Below are positions 17,407-25,850 of a stretch of 64,000 nt of DNA, one piece after another (position 1 is the first letter of the stretch; each line of letters opens with the position of its first letter). Source of the DNA: BQJU01 sp965229635 (GTDB taxonomy: Bacteria > Bacteroidota > Bacteroidia > Chitinophagales > Saprospiraceae); assembly GCA_965229635.1 (NCBI GenBank), contig OZ245894.1, forward strand, positions 1,798,001 through 1,862,000. The letters run 5' to 3'. The notes under the pieces were generated by a model, which was not told where the DNA came from, did not search any database, and saw only the letters and a program-made list of their open reading frames with translations. A program made the translations under genes and the position numbers.

Positions 17407-19158
17407 TTACACAAACCGATCGAGGTAATACCCTACCAGCGTTTCCAGTGTGGCCAATGCCAGTCCTTTTGACTCATCAGCGCTGAAGCCCTGATCCATG
17501 AAGTAATCCTCCAGACGGACTTGCGACTGGAAATAGGCCACTTTCAAGGCTACCACCACCCGCTGGTGAATCGGGTCACGGCTCGACCAGGCGTTGAGGT
17601 TGTTCCACAGGTCCGTATTCCAGCTTTCGATGGTTTTGGCTTCTGATGCATTGAGCGCTTGCGGACTGGTAAACAAATGCGCCCGCTTGGAAGCATCCGC
17701 GCTCAGGCGGCCGGTATTAACTTTACTGTCCGTATTCATATCCGCCGCGATAGCTTGTAATACCTTGATCTCCGGCCAATCCAGAAATTGATCACAGGCT
17801 TGCAGCTTCAGATCGTTATTGTCGTATCCCGCGAAAGCGGCTTGTGCCTTGGCGGTTTCTCTTGGATGACGGTCGTACAGCCAGCACGGTACGGCGTAGT
17901 TATTGCCCGGAGCCGCATGGATGTAAAACAGATGCTGAATCATCTGCCCCAGGTCCTGGTAAGCGTAAGTCGCGTTATAATCAAATGGAGGTTGGTTTTG
18001 CAGCTTTTTGCCACTATAGGCCCCTTTGATGGCACTATTCATCAGGTTGTTCACCTCATTGCTTGGTCCCAGCGTATTGTACAGCAAATAAGCCTGATAC
18101 GCCTTGGCTACCGGTGCGGAGGAGCTTTCGATAGTCGTCGGTGCCGATGCCTCGGTAGGCAGATTATTGATGGCTCTTTGCAGGCTGTTGCCCGCGCCGC
18201 TTTCCTTGGTACCTTCCATCGTTTCGGCCAGGTGCAGGTATTTCTGCAATTCGCGGTTGGTGGCCATCACTTCGTCGTAGGCGGCTTCCGTGCCTTTACC
18301 GTAATAACCATCAAGGCTGCTGGTGTAGGCCTTTTCCGCCTTCAGTATTTTTTGCAGTTCCAATACCGAACGGCGCTTCACCTTCACGCGGATATCCGGC
18401 ATACTCATCTTCTTGGAAGTGGGCGCTTCCGGGATATTGACATTAGCCGTCCTGGCCGCCACGGGAGAGCGGGCCGTTACCGCGCTATTGTCGTAGCCGG
18501 TAGGCACATCATCGGGTATATTACTATTATTGGTGCGGGGGCGGTTGTCAGGTTGAGTTACAATCCGTCCCTGGGTCGACTGCTGGTCAAACGACAACGG
18601 GATGAGGGCCTTTTTAATACCGGTCTCAAACTCCCCGATTTTCACCAGCAGGTTGCTATTGACATTTTTGACAAAAGCATCGGAATAGCCCGAGTTTCTC
18701 ACCTTGGCCAGCTCCTGTTTGGCTTCGTTGACATTGGCGTAAAGCCCGGTCATAATCTTCACGCGGTCTCCGTTGAGGATAGCGTATAGGTTGCCAATTT
18801 TTTCAAACTCCTCCCATTCAATTTCTTTGCTGATCACGCGGGTGGCCATTTGAATGACTGTTACGGTTTTGCCATCGCTCAGGCGGCGCTCCTGCACGGA
18901 GGCATTGGCATAGCCACGTTGTTTGAGATTTTGGGCCACCTCTTCCGCTTTGGCTTTATCGTCAAAGCCGCCCAGGTACACCTGAGAAAGGTTGCCGTTA
19001 GTAGGATAAGCATACACCAGTCCCAATGGCCGGATGGGATCAAAGTCCTGGGGTTTGGCATCCAGGAAGGTACCGATCATGATGGTGTAATAATTTTGCG
19101 CCAGGGCAGCGGTGCCCAGGCATAGTGCACATAGCAGGAAAATCAATCTTTTCTTCAT
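17407..19158 (-). CDS. SPOR-domain secreted protein
   Basis: A 583-residue protein starting MKKRLIFLLCALCLG with a signal peptide cleaved near ALAQ; an upstream ATG at 19194 is unlikely. Two SPOR-like modules follow: 'YYTIMIGTFLDAKPQDFD... VYLGGFDDKAKAEEVAQNLKQRGY' (residues ~23-90) and 'DRVKIMTGLYANVNEAKQELAKVRNSGY' (~115-175). SPOR domains bind denuded peptidoglycan, usually at division sites. After a low-complexity linker a second part (~270-583) begins with a peptidoglycan-binding-like block ('RRSVLELQKILKAEKAYTSSLDGYYGKGTEAAYD') and then a helical region of unknown role. It probably acts in cell-wall remodelling or sensing. Confidence 0.82.
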   Translation of the reverse strand: MKKRLIFLLCALCLGTAALAQNYYTIMIGTFLDAKPQDFDPIRPLGLVYAYPTNGNLSQVYLGGFDDKAKAEEVAQNLKQRGYANASVQERRLSDGKTVTVIQMATRVISKEIEWEEFEKIGNLYAILNGDRVKIMTGLYANVNEAKQELAKVRNSGYSDAFVKNVNSNLLVKIGEFETGIKKALIPLSFDQQSTQGRIVTQPDNRPRTNNSNIPDDVPTGYDNSAVTARSPVAARTANVNIPEAPTSKKMSMPDIRVKVKRRSVLELQKILKAEKAYTSSLDGYYGKGTEAAYDEVMATNRELQKYLHLAETMEGTKESGAGNSLQRAINNLPTEASAPTTIESSSAPVAKAYQAYLLYNTLGPSNEVNNLMNSAIKGAYSGKKLQNQPPFDYNATYAYQDLGQMIQHLFYIHAAPGNNYAVPCWLYDRHPRETAKAQAAFAGYDNNDLKLQACDQFLDWPEIKVLQAIAADMNTDSKVNTGRLSADASKRAHLFTSPQALNASEAKTIESWNTDLWNNLNAWSSRDPIHQRVVVALKVAYFQSQVRLEDYFMDQGFSADESKGLALATLETLVGYYLDRFV

Positions 19159-19462
19159 AAGGTTGACTTTAGATTTTGGGTTCGATCCACTCATAAATTT
19201 TGGTCTTTTGAATCGACAATGTTAAACTTTCAACATTCCTTTAACGAAAAAACGGCCAAATATTTTCACTTTTTTGCTTAAAAATTGAAAATAGCAACAC
19301 ATTTTCGGGACAATATACCACCAAAATAAGGGTTTTTGCCTGATTTTAACACTCTTGTACATAATTTCCATACTTCATGTGAGTCACTATTTCGCGAAAA
19401 AATGTGTATGTTACAGAAGTGATTTGAACCAATTCATAAGAAAAACAACACCAAATTGATTC
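19159..19462. other. Divergent intergenic region, no gene seen
   Basis: This 304-base AT-rich gap separates the divergent SPOR and CDGSH genes and should hold both promoters. I see no clear TTG-N20-TAnnTTTG pair, no hairpin and no small ORF that I could support. Confidence 0.5.
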
Positions 19463-19900
19463 ATGAGCGACTCAAAAAAGACCGTCAAGGAATACACCAA
19501 CGGCGAGGTCACCATCGTGTGGAAGCCGGACGTTTGCATTCATTCCAAACTGTGCTTCAACGGCCTGCCTGAAGTCTTTGATCCGCAAGCCCGTCCCTGG
19601 GTCAACGCCGAAGGCGCCAGCACCGAAGCCATCATCAACCAGGTCAAAAAGTGCCCCTCGGGCGCCCTGTCCTACTACCTCAATGACGACGCCAAAGAAG
19701 GCCCCGTAGAAAGCGAAACCGAACGCATCGTCGAGATCAGCAAAAATGGCCCACTAATGGTCTACGGCAACCTGCACATCAAATACCCCGATGGCCACGA
19801 AGAAAAACAACACCGTGTGACGGCCTTCTGCCGCTGTGGTGCTTCTTCGAATAAGCCGTATTGTGATGGCACACATCGGAAGGTGGGATTTGAGGGATAG
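19463..19900 (+). CDS. Fused Fer4_19 / CDGSH iron-sulfur protein
   Basis: A 145-residue cytoplasmic protein. The N-terminal half is a divergent mono-cluster ferredoxin-like domain (Fer4_19) with Cys residues in PDVCIHSKLCFNGLPEVF and VKKCPSGALSYY. The C-terminal half has the complete CDGSH signature CRCGASSNKPYCDGTH, a 3Cys-1His site for a 2Fe-2S cluster. Fusions of this type are assigned to redox or cluster-transfer roles. Synonymous positions are markedly richer in C than in neighbouring genes, which may reflect high expression or a different history. The downstream region is full of repeats. Confidence 0.93.
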   Translation: MSDSKKTVKEYTNGEVTIVWKPDVCIHSKLCFNGLPEVFDPQARPWVNAEGASTEAIINQVKKCPSGALSYYLNDDAKEGPVESETERIVEISKNGPLMVYGNLHIKYPDGHEEKQHRVTAFCRCGASSNKPYCDGTHRKVGFEG

Positions 19901-20273
19901 TTTTTTGAGTGTAGAGTTTAGTGTGTAGGAGTTTAGAGAAAGCCAGCTTAGTCATCCTGCAAATTCCTTAATTCTGGAAATTCTGCTCAGAGACGGGGGA
20001 GATGGTTTAGAGGGGAGGTGCTTCGGAGATCATTCTGCAAATTCTTTAATCGTGGGAATTCTGCTCGAGTTTATGAGGTTTATGGTTGAGGCAGGGGAGG
20101 CGGTTGAGGCGGTTTAGACGGGAGGTGCTTCTTAGATGATCCTGCAAATTCTAAAGCCCGGGAAATTCCAACTTAGGGTTATAAGGTTTATGCTGGTTTA
20201 TGAGGTTTATTTTTTCGGCTTGGTGTTACAAAAAGCTCCAAGTGATAGAACTTACTAGCGCCGCCCCAAAACC
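19901..20273. repeat. Intergenic array of TGCAAATTCT-type repeats
   Basis: Three imperfect units follow one another at about 19954, 20033 and 20139: each reads (A)TCCTGCAAATTC or (A)TTCTGCAAATTC, a short AT-rich or GC spacer, then GGAAATTC or GGGAATTCTGCTC. The first two are followed by purine-rich GGTTTAGA-GGGAGGTGCTTC tails that match one another. The start of the array (GTGTAGAGTTTAG...GAGTTTAGAGAA) resembles 17206-17230. No ORF or RNA gene was recognised. Confidence 0.65.
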
Positions 20274-20310
20274 TACTGCTCGCTCGTGAGCGTCTGCAAC
20301 GCGATACGCC
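20266..20310 (+). repeat. REP-like GC-rich palindromic element, copy 1
   Basis: The core GAGCGTCTGCAACGCG is preceded by ACTGCTCGCTCGT and followed by ATACGC. The core is an imperfect palindrome (GCGTCTGCaACGC-type). A nearly identical 35-base copy lies in reverse orientation at 37181-37215 (one mismatch), with flanking CCCAAAACCT-like sequence also shared. Two shorter relatives lie at 21554-21583 and 21591-21618. Confidence 0.7.
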
Positions 20311-20375
20311 CTTTCCTCCTGGAGTGAATGTCATGTGAAGCAATTACCTTGGATGGCTACTTCAAGTACTTTACA

Positions 20376-21014
20376 ATGAAATACTATATCCGCTATACAA
20401 ATGAACTGGTCGCTACCGAGGAAGCTCTGAAAAAGCACCTTCTGGAGGAGGATAGCTTCGAAGAACCATTAACCGTGCAAAAGGCCGAAGAACAGCAGCA
20501 AATGCTGACCTTCGTACAGCAACGAATCGAAAAAGACAACCAACAAATTGACACCTACACCGTTGGTCCCGATACCATCCTTTATGAGCGAAAACTGTAC
20601 CGATTAACAGAAGACGAGGTCATCACCATTCATCCGCATACCGGGGTGATGAAGCACGAATACACGGATATAAAAGGCGTCCCTCAAATGATGGAATTGG
20701 CCTTACATGAAGCCTCCGAGGATTGGCAGTTACATTATGAACTCGACCCTCATCCCGATATCCGTAGAGACATCCTCGGCTACGATTGCTACAAACTGGT
20801 CATCCATGAAGAGCGCATCAACAAAAAAGAAGGCTGGCATGACCGCTATCGACACGAGCTATTTGTCACCGATGCCTTACCGCTGTCATTGTCCCTGATC
20901 ATCCACCTTTGGAAGCCGGTCACAGACCTATGTGCCCTGGAAATCAAAACTACCCGCCTGGACCAACCGGAAAGTTATCATTTGAAGCAGGCGGTAAAAA
21001 TCGAGGAGGTATGA
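20376..21014 (+). CDS. Unidentified soluble protein
   Basis: I prefer the ATG at 20376 (212 residues, MKYYIRYTNELVATEEALKKH); an in-frame ATG at 20328 lies almost inside the palindromic repeat and adds a poor N-terminus. The protein is acidic, lacks a signal peptide or membrane segment, and contains beta-rich stretches ('TYTVGPDTILYERKLYRLTEDEVITIHPHTG', 'GYDCYKLVIHEERINKKEGWHDRYRHELFVT'). The second half resembles LolA/GLPGLI-like folds in strand order, but I cannot assign it. It overlaps the next gene by 4 bases (ATGA). The two genes lie between palindromic repeats. Confidence 0.65.
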   Translation: MKYYIRYTNELVATEEALKKHLLEEDSFEEPLTVQKAEEQQQMLTFVQQRIEKDNQQIDTYTVGPDTILYERKLYRLTEDEVITIHPHTGVMKHEYTDIKGVPQMMELALHEASEDWQLHYELDPHPDIRRDILGYDCYKLVIHEERINKKEGWHDRYRHELFVTDALPLSLSLIIHLWKPVTDLCALEIKTTRLDQPESYHLKQAVKIEEV

Positions 21015-21541
21015 TCAAACTAAGCGGTAAAATCATCAAGCCCTCCTGGAAAAACGAAGCTCCTGATGTATTTGAGAATGATATCCGCGTTTATCACAAA
21101 TCCGTAGGGCTGATAATCCTCATGTTTTTTGCTACGCCTTTGCTGTCCCTCCTGATACAAATCGAAAACAAGGTGCTTATCTTGATCATTCTTGGAGCTT
21201 TTGGCCTCTTGTTCTTGCTTTATACCCAAACCTGGGGCCGCTTTGCCAATAATAATATCCTCCTTTATCCGGAGTCAAAAGTACTGGAAATCAGGAACCG
21301 ATATTACCCCTTCAAAAAGGTCAGGTATTTCGCTTTTTCAGAAATCAAAAGCATCACGCTACTAACGGGTATCAATCGTATAAAACTGCACCTCCATAAT
21401 GGAAACCAACACCTTTTTTTCTGTGAATGCCTGCAACGAGATTACTATGACGAGCATTTCAGCAGCCGTACTTTTGATGACTTGTATTGCACTTTAAAAC
21501 GACTTGACCTACCAGTAGATTTTCCGAATGCAGATCAGTGA
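21011..21541 (+). CDS. Small membrane protein, unidentified
   Basis: A 176-residue protein whose ATG overlaps the upstream stop (ATGA), directly after a GAGGAGGT run. It has two transmembrane helices near residues 32-52 (VGLIILMFFATPLLSLLIQI) and 56-78 (VLILIILGAFGLLFLLYTQ). A C-terminal cytoplasmic PH-like or bPH-like strand domain follows ('NNNILLYPESKVLEIRNRYYPFKKVRYFAFSEIKSITLL'). The arrangement resembles other small 2-TM proteins with a pleckstrin-like tail, but the function is unknown. The ORF track-style longer frame starting at 20909 is not supported because it overlaps the previous gene heavily. Confidence 0.7.
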   Translation: MIKLSGKIIKPSWKNEAPDVFENDIRVYHKSVGLIILMFFATPLLSLLIQIENKVLILIILGAFGLLFLLYTQTWGRFANNNILLYPESKVLEIRNRYYPFKKVRYFAFSEIKSITLLTGINRIKLHLHNGNQHLFFCECLQRDYYDEHFSSRTFDDLYCTLKRLDLPVDFPNADQ

Positions 21542-21553
21542 TTCCCCCTTCCT

Positions 21554-21618
21554 TCGCTCGTCAGCGTCTCTGACGCGCCACGCCCTTTTTCGCTCGTTAG
21601 CGTCTGCGACGCGCCACG
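21554..21618 (+). repeat. REP-like palindromic elements, tandem pair
   Basis: Two relatives of the 20266 element lie in direct tandem: 21554-21583 (CGCTCGTCAGCGTCTCTGAC then GCGCCACGCC) and 21591-21618 (CGCTCGTTAGCGTCTGCGAC then GCGCCACG). They lie directly after the small membrane protein gene and before the LRR-Roco-TIR gene. A further TGCAAATTCT-type relative (AATCCTGAGAATTC...GAAAATCCTGCTC) follows at 21660-21700. Confidence 0.7.
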
Positions 21619-21749
21619 ATCTTCCTCCAATCTCCTGATTGAGTACAGCGCCCCTGCTCAATAATCCTGAGAATTCTAAAATTCTGAAAATCCTGCTCCA
21701 AATTACCTATATTCGTCCTACCCCTTCTATTAACATAACAAAGACCACC

Positions 21750-24560
21750 ATGTCAAACCTAGCCCTCAAACTCATTGAAAACGCCAAAAAAAACAACAGT
21801 AAAATCCTGGACCTGGGCAGGTGCAGCCTGACGGAAATCCCGAAGGAAGTCTTTGAGCTGACGCAACTGGAGGAATTGTATTTGTGTAATCGGTATTGGG
21901 ATTATGAGCAGCAAGAATGGATAGATAGTAGTAATAAAGGGTTACCTAATAAAATAAAATTAATTCCAGAGAGCATTAGAGCCTTAAAAAAATTATCCAC
22001 CCTATTCGCTGCAGGAGATTACTGGGAAAATTGTACCATCTTAGAATTAAGTAATCTCAGGCTTTTAGAAAATCTGCAAACCCTGTACCTCCGTTCCTGT
22101 AATATCGTGGACATTTCCTTTTTACACTCCCTCACCGGATTAAGTACGCTGAATCTCAGCTCCAATAAGATTACAGACATTTCTTTTTTACAACCCCTCA
22201 CCGGGTTAACCAAGCTGTACCTCGGCGACAATCAGATCAAGGACATTTCCTTTTCACAACCCCTCACTGGACTGACCACGCTGGATCTCCGTTCCAATAA
22301 GATCACAGACATTTCCTTTTTACAACCCCTCACGGGGTTAAGCATGCTGGACCTTAGCTACAATAACATTGCGGACATTTCCTGTTTACACTCCCTAACA
22401 GGATTAAGCACACTAAACCTCAGTTATAATAAAATTGGAGGTTTGGCACCACTTTTAGCACTTGTTAGGAAAGGATTAGTAGTCTGGTGGGGAGGCCTTG
22501 ACGTAGGAGATTATGATATGATCTCAATAAGGGGAAATCCCTTATCAGAACCTCCCGTAGAAATCATACAACAAGGCAACGAAGCCATCCTTCGCTACTT
22601 CGAAGAACTGGAAAAATCCGGAGAAACCTCAGTCAAGGAAGCCAAATTATTGTTGACCGGAAGTGGAGAAGTGGGTAAGACCTCCCTGCGGTACAGGCTC
22701 AAGGATAAAAAACATGCCCTGCCCAAAGGGGATGAACGTACCAAACAGGTGGAAATTGATAGCTACGAGTTCGTTATGGATCAGGAAGGTAGCCAGTTTA
22801 ACGCACACGTCTGGGATTTTGGTGGTCAGCAAATCATTCATCACTTTCACCGGTTTTTTATGAATGAGAGCGCGCTGTATTTGTTATTGACAGAAACCAG
22901 TCGGGAAAACGATGACTTTGATTATTGGTTGCAAACGATTCAATTGTACGGAAAGGACAGTCCCATTTTGTTTGTGCAAAACAAACGCAACGGCATGCCG
23001 CGGTCACTGGATATTCGCCCCTATAAACAGCATTTTAATATCAAGGATGAGTTGTTTAATGTCAATTTATTAAATAATGAAGGGCTGGATTCGCTGGAAA
23101 AGGCCATTCAGTATTACCTACAGCAATTGCCGCATACGCAGCGAACCATTCCCAAAAGTTGGTTGCGGATTCGTACCAAACTGGAAGCCCTTAAAGCAGA
23201 ACCGGGTAATCATTTTATCACCTACCAAAAATTTATTGAAGTTTGCCGGGAAGAAGGGGAGATTGATAGCCGCAAGGGCATTGAAGATGTAGGGCGCTTT
23301 TTACACCAATTGGGAGCGGTATTGTGGTATCACGATAATCCCACTTTAAAACAAAAGGTCATTCTGGAACGACACTGGGCCACCGAAGGTATCTTTAAGC
23401 TGGTATTTGATGAATCTATTCAGAATGCCTGCGGTCGCTTTACCTTGGAGCAGGCACATGACATTTGGGATGTTTTCCCGGAATACAGTTACTACGCCAA
23501 TGATTTGATTGCCATGATGCGGGAGTTTAGTATTTGTTATCCGCAGCGTAATGATCCCAATCAGTACATTATTCCGGCCTTGCTGCCTGCTACGCAACCC
23601 GAAGTAGCCTGGCAATACTACAATCGCATGGTGGTGGAGTATCATTACCAAACCATCTTGCCTCGTGGATTGGTCAACTACCTCACCGCTGAGATGTACG
23701 ACTACATTGCCGATGACAATCATGCCTGGAGTGCCGGAGTTTGGCTACGCACGGAGGATACCCAGGCTAAAATTGAGGAAAATCGCTTTCGCCGGAAAAT
23801 TCGTATTGAATTGAGTGGTAAACAAATGCGGGAACTATTTGGCGTGATCAAAAAAGAAATTGATGACATCCACCGTGATTATGCCGGGGTGGAGGTGGAA
23901 TTGATGATTCCTTGTATTTGTACCAAATGCTCCAAAGCGGTTCAGGAAAAAATTGAATACTATAAATATTCTGATGTCCTACGTCGCTTTAATCACCCTA
24001 GTCAGCCTGCTATAAACTGTGATGTGAGTTTTGAAAATGTCTCGGTTAGAGAGCTTTTAAATAATGTGCTCCCGGAACTGAAGCCCACTGCCGAAGCGGT
24101 AAAGGAAGAGGGCACAAAAATATTTGTTTCTTATTCCCACAAAGACCTTGATTTTCGCAAAGAACTGGAGAATCGGTTAAAGCCGCTTTTGCGCAGGAAG
24201 AAAATCACCGAGCTTTGGTACGATCACCAAATCATGGGCGGCCAGGATTGGGATGAAGAAATCCGGCACAACCTGAATACCGCCGAGATCATCATTCTCT
24301 TGATCAGTGATGACTTTTGGGCATCGGACTATATTGACAGTGATGAACTGCCGATCATCCTGGAAAGGTACCACAATAATGACTGTACAGTGATTCCCAT
24401 CGTGGTCAGAAAGGATAGCTACTGGAAAGGCCACGAAATCAGTAAAATTCAAGCCATTCCCACGGACGCCGCCACCGGCAAACTCACGCCCATCAGCAAA
24501 TGGAAGGACCTGGATGATGCCTGGAGTGTCATCGTGCAGGACATTCAAAAGAAGCTTTAA
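21750..24560 (+). CDS. LRR-Roco (Roc-COR) GTPase with C-terminal TIR domain
   Basis: A 936-residue protein starting MSNLALKLIENAKKN; an in-frame ATG at 21639 lies in repeat sequence and is rejected. Leucine-rich repeats span ~15-280, including five tandem 22-residue units (SFLQPLTGLTTLDLRSNKITDI type). The Roc GTPase shows P-loop GSGEVGKTS (~304-312), the G3 motif DFGGQ (356-360) and a G4-like NKRN (~411). The COR domain covers ~450-690, followed by a CICTKC patch. A TIR domain occupies ~789-936 (KIFVSYSHKDLDFRKEL, LWYDHQIMGGQDW, SDYIDSDELPIIL with the probable catalytic Glu). The combination suggests ligand sensing by the LRRs, GTP-dependent switching, and TIR-mediated NAD cleavage or signalling, the last inferred from family knowledge. 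Confidence 0.93.
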   Translation: MSNLALKLIENAKKNNSKILDLGRCSLTEIPKEVFELTQLEELYLCNRYWDYEQQEWIDSSNKGLPNKIKLIPESIRALKKLSTLFAAGDYWENCTILELSNLRLLENLQTLYLRSCNIVDISFLHSLTGLSTLNLSSNKITDISFLQPLTGLTKLYLGDNQIKDISFSQPLTGLTTLDLRSNKITDISFLQPLTGLSMLDLSYNNIADISCLHSLTGLSTLNLSYNKIGGLAPLLALVRKGLVVWWGGLDVGDYDMISIRGNPLSEPPVEIIQQGNEAILRYFEELEKSGETSVKEAKLLLTGSGEVGKTSLRYRLKDKKHALPKGDERTKQVEIDSYEFVMDQEGSQFNAHVWDFGGQQIIHHFHRFFMNESALYLLLTETSRENDDFDYWLQTIQLYGKDSPILFVQNKRNGMPRSLDIRPYKQHFNIKDELFNVNLLNNEGLDSLEKAIQYYLQQLPHTQRTIPKSWLRIRTKLEALKAEPGNHFITYQKFIEVCREEGEIDSRKGIEDVGRFLHQLGAVLWYHDNPTLKQKVILERHWATEGIFKLVFDESIQNACGRFTLEQAHDIWDVFPEYSYYANDLIAMMREFSICYPQRNDPNQYIIPALLPATQPEVAWQYYNRMVVEYHYQTILPRGLVNYLTAEMYDYIADDNHAWSAGVWLRTEDTQAKIEENRFRRKIRIELSGKQMRELFGVIKKEIDDIHRDYAGVEVELMIPCICTKCSKAVQEKIEYYKYSDVLRRFNHPSQPAINCDVSFENVSVRELLNNVLPELKPTAEAVKEEGTKIFVSYSHKDLDFRKELENRLKPLLRRKKITELWYDHQIMGGQDWDEEIRHNLNTAEIIILLISDDFWASDYIDSDELPIILERYHNNDCTVIPIVVRKDSYWKGHEISKIQAIPTDAATGKLTPISKWKDLDDAWSVIVQDIQKKL
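22110..22439 (+). repeat. Five tandem 66-bp repeats encoding LRR units
   Basis: Five consecutive 66-base units begin at 22110, 22176, 22242, 22308 and 22374, each opening with GACATTTC(C/T) and encoding one 22-residue leucine-rich repeat. Much of the sequence is identical even at synonymous positions, so the units probably arose by recent duplication and could change in number by recombination. Confidence 0.85.
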
Positions 24561-24686
24561 TTTCCCCCCTCCACCCTTGCAAAATTATTCGTAAATTTGT
24601 AATAGCTATACTATTGTAGCTCAAAGGAAGTGCCAGGTGGGAAGAAGTGATCATTGCCCAGCCAGGCATGGATAGAAAATAGTGCT

Positions 24687-25355
24687 ATGAAATGGACTTA
24701 CAGTATTAAGGGTAAATTGACCGCTGCGCTTTTGCTAGCTGTTATTCTCGGATTAACCATGCTCACCAACCTGATGGAGCGGAATCGCTTTAAACAACTC
24801 GAAGCGTCCATTTCTTCTATCTACAAAGACCGGCTACTGGTGGAGGGCTATATCTTTCACCTGTACGAGGACCTGAAGAAGGAACGCGACCAGCTACAGG
24901 CTCTGGAAGACCATCCGCTGGATGTGCCTACGCAAAGTGCCGTGGAGCAGTACCGCGCCGATCGGGATCACCTGATTGCCAGCTACGAAGAGACTTATCT
25001 GACCAAGGAAGAAGAGATCAATTTCAATAAGCTAAAGGCCTCACTGGCCACCATCAACCGCCTGGAAGATGAAATCCTGCATTCCAGCAACCCCGCCATT
25101 TCGCCGGAACTGATCGATACCTACGATGCCAGTACAGAAGTGGCCTTCGCCACGCTATCCGTATTGTCGGATATTCAAGCCAAAGAAGGAGCCAGCCTGA
25201 AGAAGAAGTCAGAAGAGATCATTCACGGCAGTGTGTTTACGTCTCACTTTGAGCTGATCGTGCTGTTTATCATCGCCTTTGTAATCCAGGCGCTGATCTT
25301 TTCGTCAAAGACGATGAGGGTAGGGGGGCAGCGGCAGAATGCGCAGTTGAATTAG
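24687..25355 (+). CDS. Membrane protein with four-helix-bundle (MCP-like) sensor domain
   Basis: A 222-residue protein starting MKWTYSIKGKLTAALLLAVILGLTM. There is a transmembrane helix at ~10-27, a long helical extracytoplasmic region (~28-190, with heptad-like runs such as LKKERDQLQALEDHPLD and EEEINFNKLKASLATINRLEDEIL), and a second transmembrane helix at ~195-212 (FELIVLFIIAFVIQALIFSS). This is the layout of 4HB_MCP-type sensors, but no HAMP, kinase or methyl-accepting output follows, so it is an output-less sensor or an adaptor for another membrane protein. A TAAATTTG element at 24592-24599 could serve as a -7 box. Confidence 0.8.
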   Translation: MKWTYSIKGKLTAALLLAVILGLTMLTNLMERNRFKQLEASISSIYKDRLLVEGYIFHLYEDLKKERDQLQALEDHPLDVPTQSAVEQYRADRDHLIASYEETYLTKEEEINFNKLKASLATINRLEDEILHSSNPAISPELIDTYDASTEVAFATLSVLSDIQAKEGASLKKKSEEIIHGSVFTSHFELIVLFIIAFVIQALIFSSKTMRVGGQRQNAQLN

Positions 25356-25421
25356 TTAGGATTTAACCACATAGGCATATTTTTTTATTCTTTGCTTTTG
25401 CTCTTTCTTAAAAAATTAGAT

Positions 25422-25834
25422 GTGAAGATTACTAAGACTTACCTTAAAGAACTGACTTATCAAGTCATTGGAGCGGCAATTGAGGTCATAAGGAGTTGGG
25501 ACCTGGCTTACTGGAAAGTGTATATCATCGCTGTTTGACTCAGGAATTGGAGATACGGGGCATCAACTATGCATCGGAATTAGAGGTGCCCGTGATCTAT
25601 AAAGGTCGGATTATGGAAACAAACCTAAGGTGCGATCTATTTGTAGAAGAAGTGCTAGTCTTAGAACTAAAAGCGACAAACGAAATCTTGCCCATTTATG
25701 AAGCTCAAATACTGACCTATATGAAATTATTAAGTGCGCCCAAGGGAATTTTACTAAATTTCAATGTCGCCCATATCTTCAGGGAAGGGCAACAAACATT
25801 TGTGAACGAACTATATCGAAAGTTACCCGATTAG
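25422..25834 (+). pseudogene. GxxExxY-family protein, one-base frameshift
   Basis: Reading from a GTG at 25422 gives VKITKTYLKELTYQVIGAAIEV, then the frame breaks. From 25487 the shifted frame continues HKELGPGLLESVYHRCLTQELE and runs to a stop at 25834 (NELYRKLPD). Together they make the usual ~125-residue GxxExxY protein (GPGLLESVY motif; PD-(D/E)XK nuclease-like 'LRCDLFVEEVLVLELKA'). One C is missing relative to the expected GTC-CAT (IEVHKELGPG) at 25485-25488. This is a true frameshift mutation, programmed slippage, or a sequencing error. No in-frame ATG begins the first part. Confidence 0.85.
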
Positions 25835-25850
25835 CTCAAAACCAAATCCA

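Noticed and set aside
17406..19158. Large plus-strand frame opposite the SPOR gene (17788-18789)
   Set aside because: It lacks a signal, a family and Bacteroidota codon usage; it is a shadow of the real gene.
20909..21010. Upstream extension of the 21011 membrane protein
   Set aside because: It would overlap the preceding gene by 100 bases; the ATGA overlap at 21011 is a better start.
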